NCBI GenBank assembly: GCA_033239725.1
Contig: BTCW01000018.1
Location: 71,460,019-71,524,018 of the forward strand
Length of the DNA stretch: 64,000 bases
Direction: 5' to 3'
From: Echinochloa phyllopogon
Lineage: Eukaryota > Streptophyta > Magnoliopsida > Poales > Poaceae
Shown: in pieces, positions 1-13,852 of the stretch
Layout: every line of letters begins with the position of its first letter
Position numbering within the stretch: the stretch's first letter is position 1
The notes under the pieces: model-generated
What the model saw: only the letters and a program-made list of their open reading frames with translations
The model's database searches: none
What the model was told of the DNA's origin: nothing
Made by a program: the position numbers and the translations under genes

Positions 1-1995
1 CGAATATGTAGCTCATCGACCGAGTGCCCGATTTATACATATTACATATGAGGAAAGATTAGGCCAAGATAGCAACGTCCATGGAGCGGCTTCACGTAGA
101 GACAAGGAAGAAATTCAAGTCCTATTGCAGTGGAGCGTGTGTCACGACCCACCATGTAGGCATCGTTTTTGCATCGCACAGTGGTGAGAGACGCTCAGAT
201 TAATTCTTAGTTATTATCTTCCTTCAGCTTTGAGTTTATTATATACTAGCACGCCAAACCGAAGCTAGCTAAAAGAGATTATATGGAGTCAAATTCGGTG
301 AGATTTTAATTGAGGATTCAAAAGGTCGGTGATTTTTTTTTTCGGTATCAACATCCATCACGATTATGTAACTTATCTAGCATCCGAGGAAAGATTAGGC
401 TAAGAAATATAAAAAAACAAGCACGCGTGCGCAGTTTTAGGTTGAAAGAAATACAGAAAATGAATATGGCGTAGGTTAATTAATACACATAACATTTACA
501 ACGCAGCATCATGGTCCACATCCACTACTTAATGAAATATGGCTCAGGTACGTTCTTGAAAAAATGATCCAGATCCACTATGCATCCAAACTCTTTCGCA
601 GTGGGTGTCTCGTTCGTGTTTAGATTATCACCTCTGGAGGTTGTTAGGTTGCAAAACCGAGATAGCTAAAAGCTAGGTCTCGAGTTGGCCCAACTGATTT
701 GGAAACAAATGGCACTTGCAATCGATACGGATTGTTTGAAGTCAAAAGCCGGTGGAACTTTTTAGGGGTATGCGTCCGTGCTATATGTATATATATTGAT
801 ATCCTGTCAAGAAGATGCACGAATGCATACCGGAAGAAGTCGGCGTCCTTTTCAGTGTAACCAATGATGATTAGTCATTGCTATCTAACCTGATCTTCAT
901 TCAGCTTTTGAATATACAAACAGAAAATTGCGTCCCAATTCACTACTAGATAGGAAGGCCAGGATATTTGCAAAGTTAACCTTCTTGTTGGGATATGCTC
1001 CGATCTTCATGAACTTCTGTTCGAAAAAATAAAATGTTCATGAACTTCTTGAATTTTGCACGAGATTCGTTTGCTCGCACCTTATCTTAGATGTAAATTG
1101 CTCTAACAACTCCACGTATACTATACGCCAATTATTCATTCGTGATGCTCCAAGCTCAACTTGTGAATTGTGATCCTAGCTAAAAGATGATGTGTAACTG
1201 AGCCAGTTGTGTGTGTAGGCTTTAGTGATGATGTCCTGCTTGGTGCCGTCGTCATGGCTCATGAGATCGACGAGGAAGAGGGAATTCATAATCGGCAGGT
1301 CACTATCTGGTTCATGCATGACACAAGGGACCGGCAAAGGAAGCAGTGAAGGAGACCCTTCCCTTGTTCTTTGCACGATTCTGTCCATCCGGCAAGTGTC
1401 GACCTCTCCAACCCGTTCTTGCTATATATATACATGTAACATGGGCACCATGCTCCATTTGGACAAATTGTGGCGAATCAGAACTCTATCAACAACTGCT
1501 CGCAGATGGAATGCTTGAGCTTGACATGCTATAGCGGGATACCTGTCAATGTCCATATATCATCACCGTTAATGGCGATTGTAATGTGAAATTGCAGTAT
1601 CTAACCAGGAACACACACACAGGTCCTTCAGGATGTTATCTTTCAGTTTTGCAGGCAAGGCAGTAGGTTTGCAATGTGGAGAAGGGCGTGGGCCTGCTTG
1701 TCCGACCTGGGCCACAATCACGCACGGAAGAAACGTGCCGGGCGGCTGGGCCAGATTGCGACTACTTAGCACAGCCCCGCTGAGGTGGGCCGGAAAGACA
1801 TGGGCTGCAATGAAGGAAGACCCAAATAGTCACATTCAAGGGCCCATTTTGTGACTCGAAGTTTCTTCTACCAGTCTACCACTCACTTAGCCAAAAAGAA
1901 GGAAAAAAAAGTGCTAACCACCTGTGGAAGACGAGGGAGCATCGCCGGAGCCGGGGTCGGCACGGCGATTCCGGCTCAAACCACCAGGGGAGAAA
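1..1995. other. intergenic region upstream of DDA1
   Basis: No gene is supported here. The first 1.6 kb is AT-rich. A short block containing GAGGAAAGATTAGG occurs twice (about 50-65 and 387-402), so part of it may be an old duplicated repeat. From about 1640 the composition becomes GC-rich up to the DDA1 start, consistent with a promoter and 5' UTR. Open frames at 1225-1518 and 1633-1854 have no recognisable protein features. Confidence 0.5.
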
Positions 1996-4900
1996 ATGGA
2001 AGAAGACGGCGGAGGCGGGGAGATGGGGATCCCTCTCGGCGGATGGCCGTCGTACAACCCGCACAACTTCAGCCAGCTCGTCCCGGCCGACCCCTCCGCT
2101 CAGCCCACGGTCAGTCAGCACTTCACCCCTCTTGCGATCTCGTCTCGGATACAACGTACCCACTGTCTCCATGCTTCATGATGGCCCTGCATAAGCTTGA
2201 ATTTGTTAATTAGGACGTATTCGTGGCAGTGGCGGAGGACGAACTAGGATTGAGGTATGGCGCAGGTGTAGTGGCTGCAGTATATAGCGTTTAATACTGA
2301 TTAAAAGGCTTAAACACTTCACAAATAAGACAGCCCAAAGTTACAGTACATGTATATAACAAAATCTGAGGTATGGCGGCTGCCATATCTTGCCCTACCG
2401 GGCGCTCCGCCACTGATTCGTGGGTGCTTGGCCTCTGACATCTGTGGCCTCTTGTATCCACAAGAAAAACTTCTTCTTTTTTGCACTGCCTTTAGGCAGG
2501 AAGCAGGAATCAGCAATCAGCGACCGTATTGGTCGCTTCGGCTGAAGTCGTAGTATGGATGGATTGAGAAAGAGGGTATAAGTGTTTGCTTTTAGCTCAT
2601 CGGCCAGACACTTGGCTCAATTTATGGGAATTTTCTGCATAATGTCCAAACATTTAGGTCTTGGTTTTCTCAGCTGCCCTAAGATCCAGTGGATGTTGTA
2701 CTGGTCGATTAACGGTAGCTCCTTTTTGCTCTTTTAAAAAAAGGTAGCTCTTTTTGTGTTTCTGATCGCACTGTACCACGCTGGCGGCTCATATGGCAAA
2801 GCATATATATCCATTTAGAGTGACATTAATGCTATTAGTTAATTTTTATGTTCTCAACAGAACTTCATGCACTTATACAAAGTTGATCTCATGCTAACAC
2901 CTTCTTTTTTTTTTGCTCTTACCTATGTATCTCATTAGAATGTCACGCCAACCACTTACATTGCAACTCACAGGACAGATCCGCCTCCCAATCAAGGTAA
3001 CACCTTCCCGTGTTCTGAACCACTGATCGTATGCTGCTCCCTTCTGTAAATGCATCTTATTTTATTTGCTCACTGTGCATTTGTGCATAAATGAGATCAT
3101 GTAATTACTCGATCGCATTGAGCCGACAATTTCTTTTTTATCTAGTGCAGTTCTATGTAAGCTCCATATTGCAGAATAGGTCTCCAGAACTGTTTTGTCT
3201 GAACTGAAAAGTTCTGTAGGTAGATGACTCTCTTTCCATTCAGGAATGGACTATGTTTCTCCTTAAGATTTTGCGCTCAGGGTAGTGTGTGTCTGCAAGA
3301 GGCAGAGGTTGATATCATCCATAGTGAGTGAACTACTGAACACCTTATCCTACACAAATGATGGCCTCTGCTATGTTGCCCCAACCTATATAGTCCTAAA
3401 TTCCTCCCCGCTACTGGTAATCAGCAGCTGAAAGTTATTGATTGTTAAATAGTAGCTGCCTTATCTGCTGGGTATAATACTACTTGCCTGCTGGCCAATT
3501 TACCAGCTGCAAGTGTCAGTAGTACCAGGCTACCAATTGTGACTTTGATGTAATTGAATCATATTTCTTTCTTGCAAAATGCCCAGGTACTGCCCCTTTT
3601 CCAATATCAAAGGTTTACCTTCAAAACTTACGAAACCTTCTCTGTTACATTAGGAAATTACGAGAGCTGAGCAATACTCTCTTGGAATCTCCCTTCCAGG
3701 AGGCCACCCACCTTGGCTCGAATCTGAGTGCTCACAAAATGTGTATACCTTTCAGCGAGTTTCCTGGTCAGCCACAATTCAGTACTCCCCTTTTTGAAAT
3801 AAAGCCAGGGGGATTTCATGCTTCCATGGTCAAGTGTTCTGTTTTGTTTTTTACAGTAGGAAATGCAATTCATGAAAGGCATGCTTCATAGTTTTACCAA
3901 AGCACATTGGCTAACAGCACATTTGTGTTTCTCTTGAGTTTTGTCACCATATGAGTGGCTGGCTTTTTGCATTGGCTTGCCAAGCCTATCACAACCCCCC
4001 TCCTCGTTTACCTGGGCTTGGGACCGGCTATGTTGAAACAACACAGACGGATTTCTTGGTATGACCATTTGTAGCTGACATATATTAAGGCTAAGTTGGT
4101 TTGCCTTCCGTGACCATTGCACTTATTTATATACTTAGTGCCCAAAGGAATTTTAATCTTGGAGGATGAGGAATATGAAGAAATGTTGGATAAGTAGTGC
4201 TCAAGAGCGAGGGTAGAGCATGGATGTTGATGTTTAAGATGGAACAAACCAACAGTAGAATGCATTCATTACATCTTCAGAGTAGAAGTCCTCATTCTTA
4301 GTAAAATTGAATCATTGTAGACTTCCAGGTGAAATGCCACTCACATAGAGTACTGGAACCATGATATCCTTGAGAGTAGTAGCAGCCTATTGGTCAAACT
4401 TATTAGATTGTTGGCTTAAAACACTCTGGTCTGTATGGCTGTTTGGTGTTGTCTTTCCTCGTTTACCAGGCTATACAAAACCACAAGAAGTCTTTATTGC
4501 ATTCAGGCCTTTTGCCTCACTCCATATTGTTGGAGAATTTTGTGTGAACAATTCAAATCATTTGCAGGTATTGTTAACTCTGAACTATACTTCAGAATTC
4601 AGGCACAAGCTTCTTGTGGTGAATATTTATTAAATACCATGGCTAGATGTTACAGGCATGGATTCCTTCAAAATTGTTTGCAGATTCTATTTATGCTGTC
4701 TATTTCCTTATGGAAGTTATATGTGGCCAAATTTATTTCCAACTTTTGGTTGATACATTCAATAAACAATATATCTGCCAGTTGTTTGTTTATTCTATTT
4801 AAGTGAGTGCATTCGTTTATAGATATGCTACACTTCATGTTAGATCAGAGTCAACAAAGCACTTTCTTTTGTATTTAAAAAAACAAGTGCTTTCTGTTAT

Positions 4901-5325
4901 TCCATTTTACTGAATATTATTCCTCTGGGGCACTCATGAAGTTCCACTGAATTGTCGTAGACCTCCCAATTCCTTTCACTTCTCTACTGTATTTACATCA
5001 TGTGTGCCGTATGTTCATTGCTTCCTGAATCCAGTAGTAATGACAAATGATGCCATGGGATTGCAGTGATAACAACAGAGCCCAGGAACATCCTGCTGAG
5101 GCACTTCTATCAGAAATGCGAGGAGAAGGTAAGCTGTTCCATCCATCAAGGTTACATAAACCACACCCAATAGAATCTAACCATCTATACTTACTAAAAT
5201 CCTATCCTTAACTGTAGCTGAGGCCAAAGAGAGCAGCTCCAGACAATCTCGCACCGGAGAACAACAACAAACAGCCCAGGGGCCCTGTCGCCGACGTTGG
5301 AGGCCAGTCAAACGCAAGAAGCTGA
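1996..5325 (+). CDS. DDA1: DET1- and DDB1-associated protein 1 (DDA1)
   Basis: Four exons, 1996-2109, 2939-2996, 5067-5128 and 5218-5325, join in frame to 113 residues. Known role of the family: a small subunit that binds DDB1 and works with DET1 and COP10 in CUL4-type ubiquitin ligases in the nucleus, controlling light and abscisic-acid signalling. Seen in the sequence: an N-terminal block with WPSYNPHNFSQL, then TPTTYIATHRTDPPPNQ, then VITTEPRNILLRHFYQ and LRPKRAAPDNLAPE, in the order of plant DDA1 proteins. The length fits the family. Splice borders are canonical (GTCAGT, GTAACA and GTAAGC donors; TTGCAG and TGTAG acceptors). I chose the ATG at 1996; a second in-frame ATG lies nine codons later, just before GIPLGGWPS, and could be used. 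Intron 2 is long (about 2 kb) and I saw no transposon in it. The family assignment is secure; orthology within it is inferred. Confidence 0.93.
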
Positions 5326-7573
5326 AGAACCACAGCTGGTGGTAGTCCTCCCCTGCGTCTGTCACCGTCATGCATGCAACCTACCTGTATGCGGGCATGC
5401 CAGCCAAAGCCTGCGTCCTCTCCTTGGTCGCTGACGCTTGATCCGAACAGCTAAAAGCTTTGCATGCATGAATGTACATGTACATAGCAGCAACCTCAGA
5501 CGAAGCTCAGTGCGTGACATTTCACATGGCACTGCTGAACTGCACGCGGCCTCTTTTTCTTTTTTTGCATTCTCTGCAAGATTAAATATGAGTGTGCCCA
5601 TGCTCCTATGCTAGCCCCGGGTCTCTCTTGCACTTTTGATCTTGCAGCATCCAGCCACAGCCATGGTCTGGTCCCATATGATAATTGCGGCCCGGCAGCA
5701 GCTTTTCGAAAGGCTGACGGTGATCATTGCGCTCTCCGTGGCCTGTAATCCCGGCTTCTGCTGTCAGATTATACTACTCCAGCTCCACTGAACTGCTGAT
5801 GCTGCTGCTTCAGACAGTAGTAGTGGTCACGCGCGTCGCCTTCCGTTTCTTTTCCTTATCCGTCTCTCCCTCTTATCCCCCAGTCTGTGTAGTGAAACTG
5901 AGAAGGGCACCAAGCGGCGTGCCCGTGAGCCGACGACGGGATTTCGATGCGATTCCACTGGGATACACATCTTCTCGCTTGTTTTTGTTTTGTCTGCTGG
6001 TAATCGCCGAGGCCGGCGGCGTGCGCGTCGCTGTCGGGAGGGACAGCCAGCCGGGGCGTGCACGGGATTTTTTTGGTTGCTGCTCTCCAGCTGTGGGTCG
6101 CCGTTGCGTTGCAGGCCACCAGGCCGGTTCATTCCAGCAGCCAGCCTTGTTGGGCTAGCTTGGAATTTTGGATACTGGGAGGGAGATGCAGCGCCAGTCA
6201 TCCATTTCCACGGGGACAGCTACTGGCTCATCATGCTCTCGGTTTCGAATGCTACTGTCACGGGGCGCTAGCGCTACTAGACGTGTAGATCGCATCGCAT
6301 GGTGCCACGGAACTCCGTGTACTGTGCTGTCGGCTATCTGCAGTGGGTGACTCACGAGCCACGTCGGCACATCCGCGACTTTCAGAGACGTGATTGTTTA
6401 GCATTTGCTATCGTCTTTATCCCTGGATTAAATGGGCGAAAGGGACGACCACGTCAGCATCACATAGACCCCTCTCTGTCCAAGTGGAAAGAATTCGCTG
6501 GTGGCCAGCCCAGCGATTCCAGACCTCTTTCTTGCTGCGTTGAGTGCTCTTGTTGCTTTCTGCTCTCCATCCAGTCATCTTCCAGGCCGTTGTTTTTGGA
6601 CTCATCCATGACTCTTCTGAATTTTTTTATCTCTCTCGTTCCCTCTCAAGTCTGAACACTTATGATGTACAGCAACCCAAGCTAGCCGTTGAAAACGAAA
6701 GGGACACACTTCTCTTCTCTGCTGCCAATTCGATATGGGGAGGAGACTCCCATCCATAATCCATAGTCAGACCCGAAGAATTGCATGCACAGCACACCAT
6801 CGCGCAGAGACTGAAGAAGCTCTCAAGTTTCTCATCTCGGCCTGTCACGTGACGGGTAGCTAGTTATAATCAGCTCTGTCAGTGACCAGGTTTAATTATA
6901 AGTGCTTCCAGATCCAGAGCTGGGTGGTGCGCGGTAAAAACTATTCAAAGCTTATCAAAGTCTCACCCACGTAAAGACAAGCCGAAGCGACAAGAACTGA
7001 CCCAGATGCTAAGAGACTGATCACCAGATGCGGTATACTGGACAAAGGCATTTGCCAGACGAATTATAATACAAAGTTGCAAGCATCTGCACGCAGCCTG
7101 CTTGCTAATGGTGACCCTAATCAAACAAAGGCTCATCAGATGCAGGGTGAATGAATGAAAAGTATGATGATGCAGTGGCATGTGACCTCATGTGCAAAGG
7201 CAGCAAGGCACTGACCAACCAGTAGGCTACAAGAAGGGATCAGCTATTCTTCCAGTGCAGTAAAGTATGCATGAATCAGGAATGGACGATTGGTGTTGAA
7301 CAGAATGCAGCAGAGTAGACAAAAAGCCGTACTTGCATTTGCTGGATTGGGGCATGTTAGTCACAGCACCATGCTGCTACGCTACACTTGTGTGTGTAAT
7401 TCTAGTATCAAGTGTCGCCACAGAATGATGCTCGCATATATATAATACAATCAAAGAGCTATGAGATTGAACGAGAGGGGAAAGAATGTAATGGCAACAT
7501 GGTTAATATCGCTACTCTCTAGTGGCAATCCCATACACCTCATATCCCGGGTTTAGTATCGCGTTGTAGTTCA
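5326..7573. other. intergenic region between DDA1 and the receptor kinase
   Basis: The two genes are convergent, so this stretch should hold both 3' UTRs. The first few hundred bases are probably DDA1 3' UTR. Open frames such as 5727-6158 show no family features and overlap frames on the other strand. I see no transposon ends or RNA gene. Confidence 0.4.
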
Positions 7574-10500
7574 TCATCTGTACCGTTGGTGCTCGCGCCT
7601 GCTGAAGCTCCCATCTTCCCTGGAGCTGTATCTGTCTGAATTCTCCCTTCCAGCCTTCTTATCCTGTAGAAACCATTGTAATTGGCAATGTGATTACCAT
7701 TGTTCAGTAAAATGTGATTACTGCTGTTCAGTAAACAAAAGACAAAAGAAGTGGTTACGGGTTCAGACATACATCTCGGAATAGGAGGTCATCCATTTCG
7801 AGCATGTGAATTACATGCCCCATTTTAGGCCTCTTGTTGGCATCAGGGTCGACGCAGCGAAGTGCAACAAGCAGCGCCCGCTTAAGTGTTTTGGGAGAAG
7901 GCTTTTCAGCCATCTTAGGGTCCACTATTTCCTCGGCTTTCCTCTCGGCGACCATGGTCTTGAGCCATTCAACCAAGTTCACCTGCACAGACATGGTAGA
8001 GTTCAGCTTTTCCAGACCACGATATTCTGGATAAATAAAGTTATAACGAAGGCAACTACGCTAACCTCTCCAGCTGGTCTTGTATAATCTACAGGAGATC
8101 TACCAGTGATGATCTCCATTATAAGTACACCGAAGCTATAGACATCGCTCCTCTCGTTTAACATTCCAGTGCTGGCATATTCGGGTGCCACATAGCTGCC
8201 AACAATACCAAAAGTTTAGTAATCACAAGAGCTAGCGTCACTGCAGTAGATTGAGTAGCAATATGCATGGAAGGAGTCTCACTACTAACCCAAAGGTTCC
8301 CATAACACGGGTTGTAACATAGCTTTTCTCTGAGCACAAAAGCTTAGCAAGCCCAAAATCTGACACTTTAGCATTCCACTGCTGGTCAAGAAGAATGTTG
8401 CTAGCTTTGATGTCACGGTGGACAACCTTCGGTTCCAGCCCCTCATGAAGATAGGCCAGCCTAGAATTAGAAGTTGGGTGTCAGTTTTCAGATATATCCC
8501 TATCATATGCATCTTTATTTAAAAAATGATGTGGTTGTTTAACCAAAGACAAATATTGCTTCCAGGCAAAGATGCTTCTTAATGCAGATGATGCTTTGAG
8601 TTTGGATTTTAACTGGTAAGCAGAATATCAAGATGCACTGTAAACATTTACAAACAGGGGCCTATGGATGAATCACAACCACCCTGATGCTCTGAATAAA
8701 ATAAAGCAAGCTGGCAACAGGAAGCAAAAAAAAACATTGAAGATAAGCACATGCCGTGTCTGGTGAATTTTACACCATTTTCTTTCTATTTAAACTGATT
8801 CGATATAGGAGAATCATAATAAGAGGAGTACCATGCATGATGGGAAAAACATTATTTTTTGTGTATCTGCCAGACATAGGTTACAATGGGCTGTCTCTTT
8901 CTCCAACTTCTTAAAAAGGAATATGTGCATGACAAGTAATAGGTCCTAACAAACTAGTATAGCGAAGCACCGGAGTTCCATCCAAAACAAACTCCATTAC
9001 CCCAACTAAGACGCGTGACCCCTAACAGAACATAGCTAATCATGCCAGCCCAGCTGGCCCCTGATGTCTTCTAAATCTAAATGGTTCTGGCCTATATTTG
9101 CTCACCATATTGATTCCATTCAAGTATTAAAAAGTACAACCACGAACTCAAGAACATATTAAGCAGTAACACTACATTGAACCCAAAGAAGCATTACCCT
9201 TTAGCAGTTGCAAGCATAATGTTCATCCTGATGTCCCAGGTTAGTGGGCTCACTTCGCCAACATCACCATGAAGCCATTGGTCAAGATTACCATTGTCCA
9301 CAAACTCATATACAAGCATCCTGTTCGAGCACAGACAGTGATATGAATCAAGCTTCTATTACTGAGAATCAAGCTTCTAAACTAAGGGGAGTAAGTGTTA
9401 CAGAATGATGAAACGATTGCATGTACCTGTAAGCACCCTCTACACAGTAGCCAAGCAACCTGACGAGATTCTTGTGCCGAACACGACCGATTGCTTCGAC
9501 CTCCACCTTGAACTCCTTCTCAGCCTGGCCCCTGATGAAGCAGGAAACAAAAGAATTTTATCAGAAAGCTGACTGGAATGGGGGTGAGGAGTGAAACGGC
9601 AATCTAATCCTAGAGAGCTGTGCCGTATTCAAATTTGGCACAGAAATCGAGAAGAATCGAATGGACGTGGGCACACAGAAACAGAGGTCATGATTTTATA
9701 GCAATTTGAAAGTTCTTGAGCCCCACAAACCAACCTTTCGTCAGCAAAGCATTCAAGAGCAACAAACTTGCAACTTGCAAGACCAATATTTGAGCAAACC
9801 CAGGTAAAGGAAGGATGGATTTCTTCAATTGGAAATAGAACGTGAATTCAATCCCAATCCACAGTTTGCAGAAACTTTACTCGTCCGACCGCCATATGTT
9901 TGAACCTCACTCATGCACTCGGCCACGCGATTCAAGGAAACAATCAGTTGAGGGAGTTTTTTTTCACCTTCGAAATTAAATCAAGAAACAGGAAACAAGG
10001 GATGTTCCTAGATCCCATTCAGCCCAATCAGAATCTTCGGGGACGAAATCAAAAATCCAAACCAGCTTGAATCGAAAGACAAACAGAATCGTGCCCCCAT
10101 GCGAACTGAAAGCTGAAGTGAGCAAAATAGGCAAAGAACTTTCCACGAAAGAAGACAAGTTACCTATTATTGAGCAGGTTCTTGACGGCGATCATGGTGG
10201 AATCGTGCAACATGCCCCTGTACACGATCCCGTAGCCGCCCTCCCCGATCACATTCTCCTCGGCGAGCCCGTCCGTGGCCTCCTCCAGCTCACGGAGTGT
10301 GAACCAGTGGCCCCACCCGAGGTGCGAAACCTCCGGCGCCCCCGCGGCGCTCCCGGTGCTCCTCGGCGTGGCCCCGTCCCTCTCGCTCCCGCCGCTCGTC
10401 GTGGCCGACATGCCGCTGCCCGGCGTCTTCCGCGCGGGCGGCGGCGGGACCACCGGCGGCGGCGCCCTGTGCTGCGGCGGCGGCGTCACCGGCGGCTCCG

Positions 10501-10909
10501 CTTTGGCGAGCTGCACCGCAGGCTGCGGCGCCGGAGGCGGAGGCAGAGTGTGCGGCTGCATCTGCTGCTGCTGCTGGCGGCGGACGATCTCCTGGATGTC
10601 CTTGGTGGGCGTGGCCTGCTGCAGGTGCTGCTTGAGCAGCTTGGTGTCGGCCGGGTAGAGGTTGGCCGCGAGCACCTCGTCGCGGCGGCGGCGGCGGCGC
10701 GAGAGGCAGAGGAAGATGAGGAGGAGCACGAGCACGATGGCGGCGCCGACGGCGATGCCGATGAGCACCCAGAGGCGGAGCCCGAACACCGGAGTCTGCT
10801 GCGACAGCCAGCCGTTGAGGTACCCCGCGCTCCACTCCGACGGCGCCCCGTCATGGCTGTGGTGATGCCCCGGCGGCGCATCCGCCAGCAGACTCCTCCG
10901 CGCCACCAT
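7574..10909 (-). CDS. receptor-like Ser/Thr protein kinase (At1g01540-like)
   Basis: Seven exons (10164-10909, 9427-9531, 9198-9320, 8290-8460, 8066-8195, 7773-7982, 7574-7663) join to 524 residues. About 40 outer residues without a clear signal peptide precede a membrane helix (about 42-68, rich in I/V/L) and a stop-transfer run of arginines. A low-complexity juxtamembrane part follows, with a glutamine run and proline stretches. The kinase domain starts after WGHWFTLRELEEAT. It shows the glycine loop GEGGYGIVYRG, the ATP lysine in AVKNLL, catalytic HRDIKASN (an RD kinase), DFGLAK, and VAPEYAS. The last exon adds a short basic, serine-rich tail. The blocks match the plant family of At1g01540, At4g01330 and related kinases, membrane proteins with little or no ectodomain; ligand and substrates are not evident. 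The 5' UTR side has a long CT/AG repeat. The kinase call is certain; the subfamily is from recall. Confidence 0.93.
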
Positions 10910-10930
10910 CGCCGCCGAAGCTGATGAAAC

Positions 10931-10935
<5 letters not shown>

Positions 10936-10975
<40 letters not shown>
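10936..10975. repeat. AG/CT microsatellite in the kinase 5' leader
   Basis: About 20 uninterrupted AG dinucleotides lie some 27 bp upstream of the kinase start codon. Read on the coding strand this is a CT tract, a common element of grass 5' UTRs and core promoters that can influence expression. Whether it is transcribed cannot be decided from sequence alone. Confidence 0.9.
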
Positions 10976-10977
<2 letters not shown>

Positions 10978-13852
10978 TGATGAAGGCGAGGGAGGGAGGG
11001 AGGGAGCGTGTTGGGGGAGGTTTGGTTGGGTGGGTGTAGCATTTGTTTGAGAGGTGTGGGGCAGTGTGCTGCGGTGGCCGTTAGCAAAGGGTTGGCTTTA
11101 TCGGCGGGCTCCTTATGACAGGTGGGCCCTGCAGTCACGCTGACCCAGTGACAGTGAGGTGGGAGGTAGTCTCCTCTCGCACCCAGTGACAGTCAGTGCG
11201 AGCGCCACTCAAATTTGATCTTTTTTTACAAAAAAGAAAAGAAAAGAAGAAAAGGGTTAAAGCTCTGTTTCTAAAATATTTTTCACCTTCCATTCGATGT
11301 ATGCACGTCTGTAGGAGTATTGAGAAGAGATCTCGCTAAGATTGAGCTGCTGTCCCTTCTTTTGTCTTGCAAATTATTGCGCTGCAAATCATCAGGAGCG
11401 TGGTTTGGTGCTTTTAGAAAAGGCCCTTGCACTGATTGATTAGCTAATGACGCTTCTTATCCCATTTCTTGACGGCCGACGAAAATGACGTTGCGTCCTC
11501 CATGGTGATCATCATTATATTATCATTCACACACTTGGATTCTTAGAATCAAACTTTAGGCACCGGGGTGGTGCTGCTATTTATGTTAATCTGTCACACG
11601 GCTGGCACTTACCAAGGCCACATAAAGTCGGTGAACTGTACAAAAGCAAGGTTATATAGATGAGTTAAATCAGATTAAGATTCCCTCATCCATGCCAAAT
11701 CGAGGGTCCAGCTACAAGATACGCACAGTACGAAACCACACGGCACAAAAACACAACCTGGAGGCTGGGGGCGACGATACGTAACTCCGGATGTGCCTGC
11801 AGCTGCTTGTCTCTGTACAATCCATTGAATTGAACCACAGCCATGCATGCATGCAGATACTACTAGAGCCTTAACTATATATGATCGGGTTCATGTTTGC
11901 CGGTGACTTGCCGCGATTTGGAGACGCGTTAGGTGCCCTGTGAGATGCCAAGATTTGGCCGTGCTGTCCGATGGCGCCGTGACAGCTCGGCGGCGGCACG
12001 GGGGACACAGGAATGACTCACAGGCACCCCGGGGGCTGGCCGAGTCGAGTCGTGTTCGTGTACGTACAGCTAAATACTCAGATCGAACGCGGTGGATGGT
12101 ACGGCAGTTTACTGCGATCGATTTGTTGGTGAGACACGTGGCTGAGGTTGATTTGTGCTGAGAAAAAAAAAATTGTTGGCTCGTTGGTGACAGATGTTGG
12201 TGCTGATTTATATCGAGAAAAAAATACCGCTCGCTGGTGCTGATAACCAAAACAAACATGTGACGCCGACGAATCGCTTAAGCCATAAGCAAGTGATCCA
12301 GTTACGGGCTGGATTAGCTAGCCACTGCTCTTCACACCATAATCATGCGCGCTAGCCCAAACGCAAGGTTTCGTACGGGTATATATATGCAGACAGAGCA
12401 GCTAGTAATAATAATATAGTATGCTGATACAAGTCCAACCGTGCGAACCAACTGGCTGTGTAGCAGCTACAGGACGGCGCGGCCGGCCGGACGCGGTCGC
12501 TGCACGCTGCCTGTGCCTTGTTCCGCGGTCGGCGGCGATGCTGCGTTCATTGCCGCCTCCGATCCTCGGCTCCAATTTTCAGCGGGCAAACACATGAATA
12601 CATGATGCTCGGCGCTCTCTTCTTCCTTCGTTCTCTCTTGTCACGTGACTTGCCTACCGGAGAACAAAGACTTCATCAAAAGAACGTTGAGTCAGGCCAA
12701 ACAAACAAAGACTTTGTTGTTTGGACTGCCACGGGAGATAATAGCTTTACCTGCAGCAAAACCACATGGAAAAGTTTGATGACGAGAGGGAGGGATACAG
12801 ACAGGCGGTTCTCCAGTGGCTGCAGTTTCAGGCAGAGACAGATCTTGGCTCATGGTCCTCGTCACCAGCCTTTTCTCAATTTCTACCATGGCTGCTGCTG
12901 GTCTGACCATTCATTCAAAACCAAAGCTGCAGCTGCTGCTGCTGCTGCGCTTCCAAAGTTTACCACATGCTGCTGTGGTCAAGCGACGAGAATAAAGTCA
13001 GGTCAGCCATGTCATGGGGTTAAAGGAGCTTATTAAAGTTTGATGCCATGGCATCAGGGGGCAGGGTGCTTTTCCTGCCAGTGACCCGAGCGTTCCGTTT
13101 CTCAAGCAACAGAAATTATCCCTTGCGTATGGATCGAATAATCAGCCGGCAGAGATTTTGATTGGGAATCACTTCGCAGCAAAGAAGAGTTTTCGCCAAG
13201 TTTGATAGAGGCGACGGCATCACAGCTTTTGCTGCGGAAATGCCGGAGAACCGGAATAAGTCAGCGCTATAAAACGGACTACTCCTAGATTGCTAGTCCA
13301 CGATCCAACCATATGGTACGAAACAAAATGCAGCAAGTTACAAGATAAACACTTGCTACCAAACAACCAGAACAAACAAGAAATGCTAGCTTGGCGAGTA
13401 CCACTAGTAATCTGATGTGCCCTGCTGATCCAGTGATCCGTACATGGTACTGCAAGTTGGGAGTGCATTCACTTATATTCTTAAACTACAACTAATCACG
13501 GTCCTACTGTTGTTGTTGGGCCACAGGCAAAGTATTATTGCCACATGGTACAGGCCTGCCTCAAAGTCGCTGTGAATTTTACATTGCTGCCAGAATAATC
13601 CAACGGTTAAATACACTCGTACATCTGGACTAACCAAATTTTACGGCCAGTCTACCCACAGCAGTGACTCCAGCAATTGCGCTGCATAGTCTAGTACTTA
13701 CAAGTTGTAGTGCTACAGCACGGCAGAGCTTGTTCGATGTACTATGCGAGATGAATGGGGGCAACTAGATTACCATATCATTTTGCAACAGTCATCTGAT
13801 CCAGAATCGTGCATCTTTCTGTCAGGCCAACAGGAAGAAAAGGCATGGTGAT
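10976..13852. other. intergenic region between kinase and lipid kinase genes
   Basis: Upstream region of the kinase gene and downstream region of the lipid kinase gene. It has a purine-rich stretch around 10985-11015, an A-rich stretch near 11225-11260, and a GCT/GCA-rich patch near 12930-12950. The frame at 12518-13036 (172 codons) has no domain and no supporting splice structure. No mobile element ends were recognised. Confidence 0.4.

Noticed and set aside
10067..10924. 285-codon plus-strand frame and others over the kinase first exon
   Set aside because: Antisense shadows of GC-rich, low-complexity kinase sequence; the minus-strand frame joins seven exons into a full kinase.
12518..13036. 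172-codon frame between the two kinase genes
   Set aside because: No recognisable domain, odd composition and no splice support.
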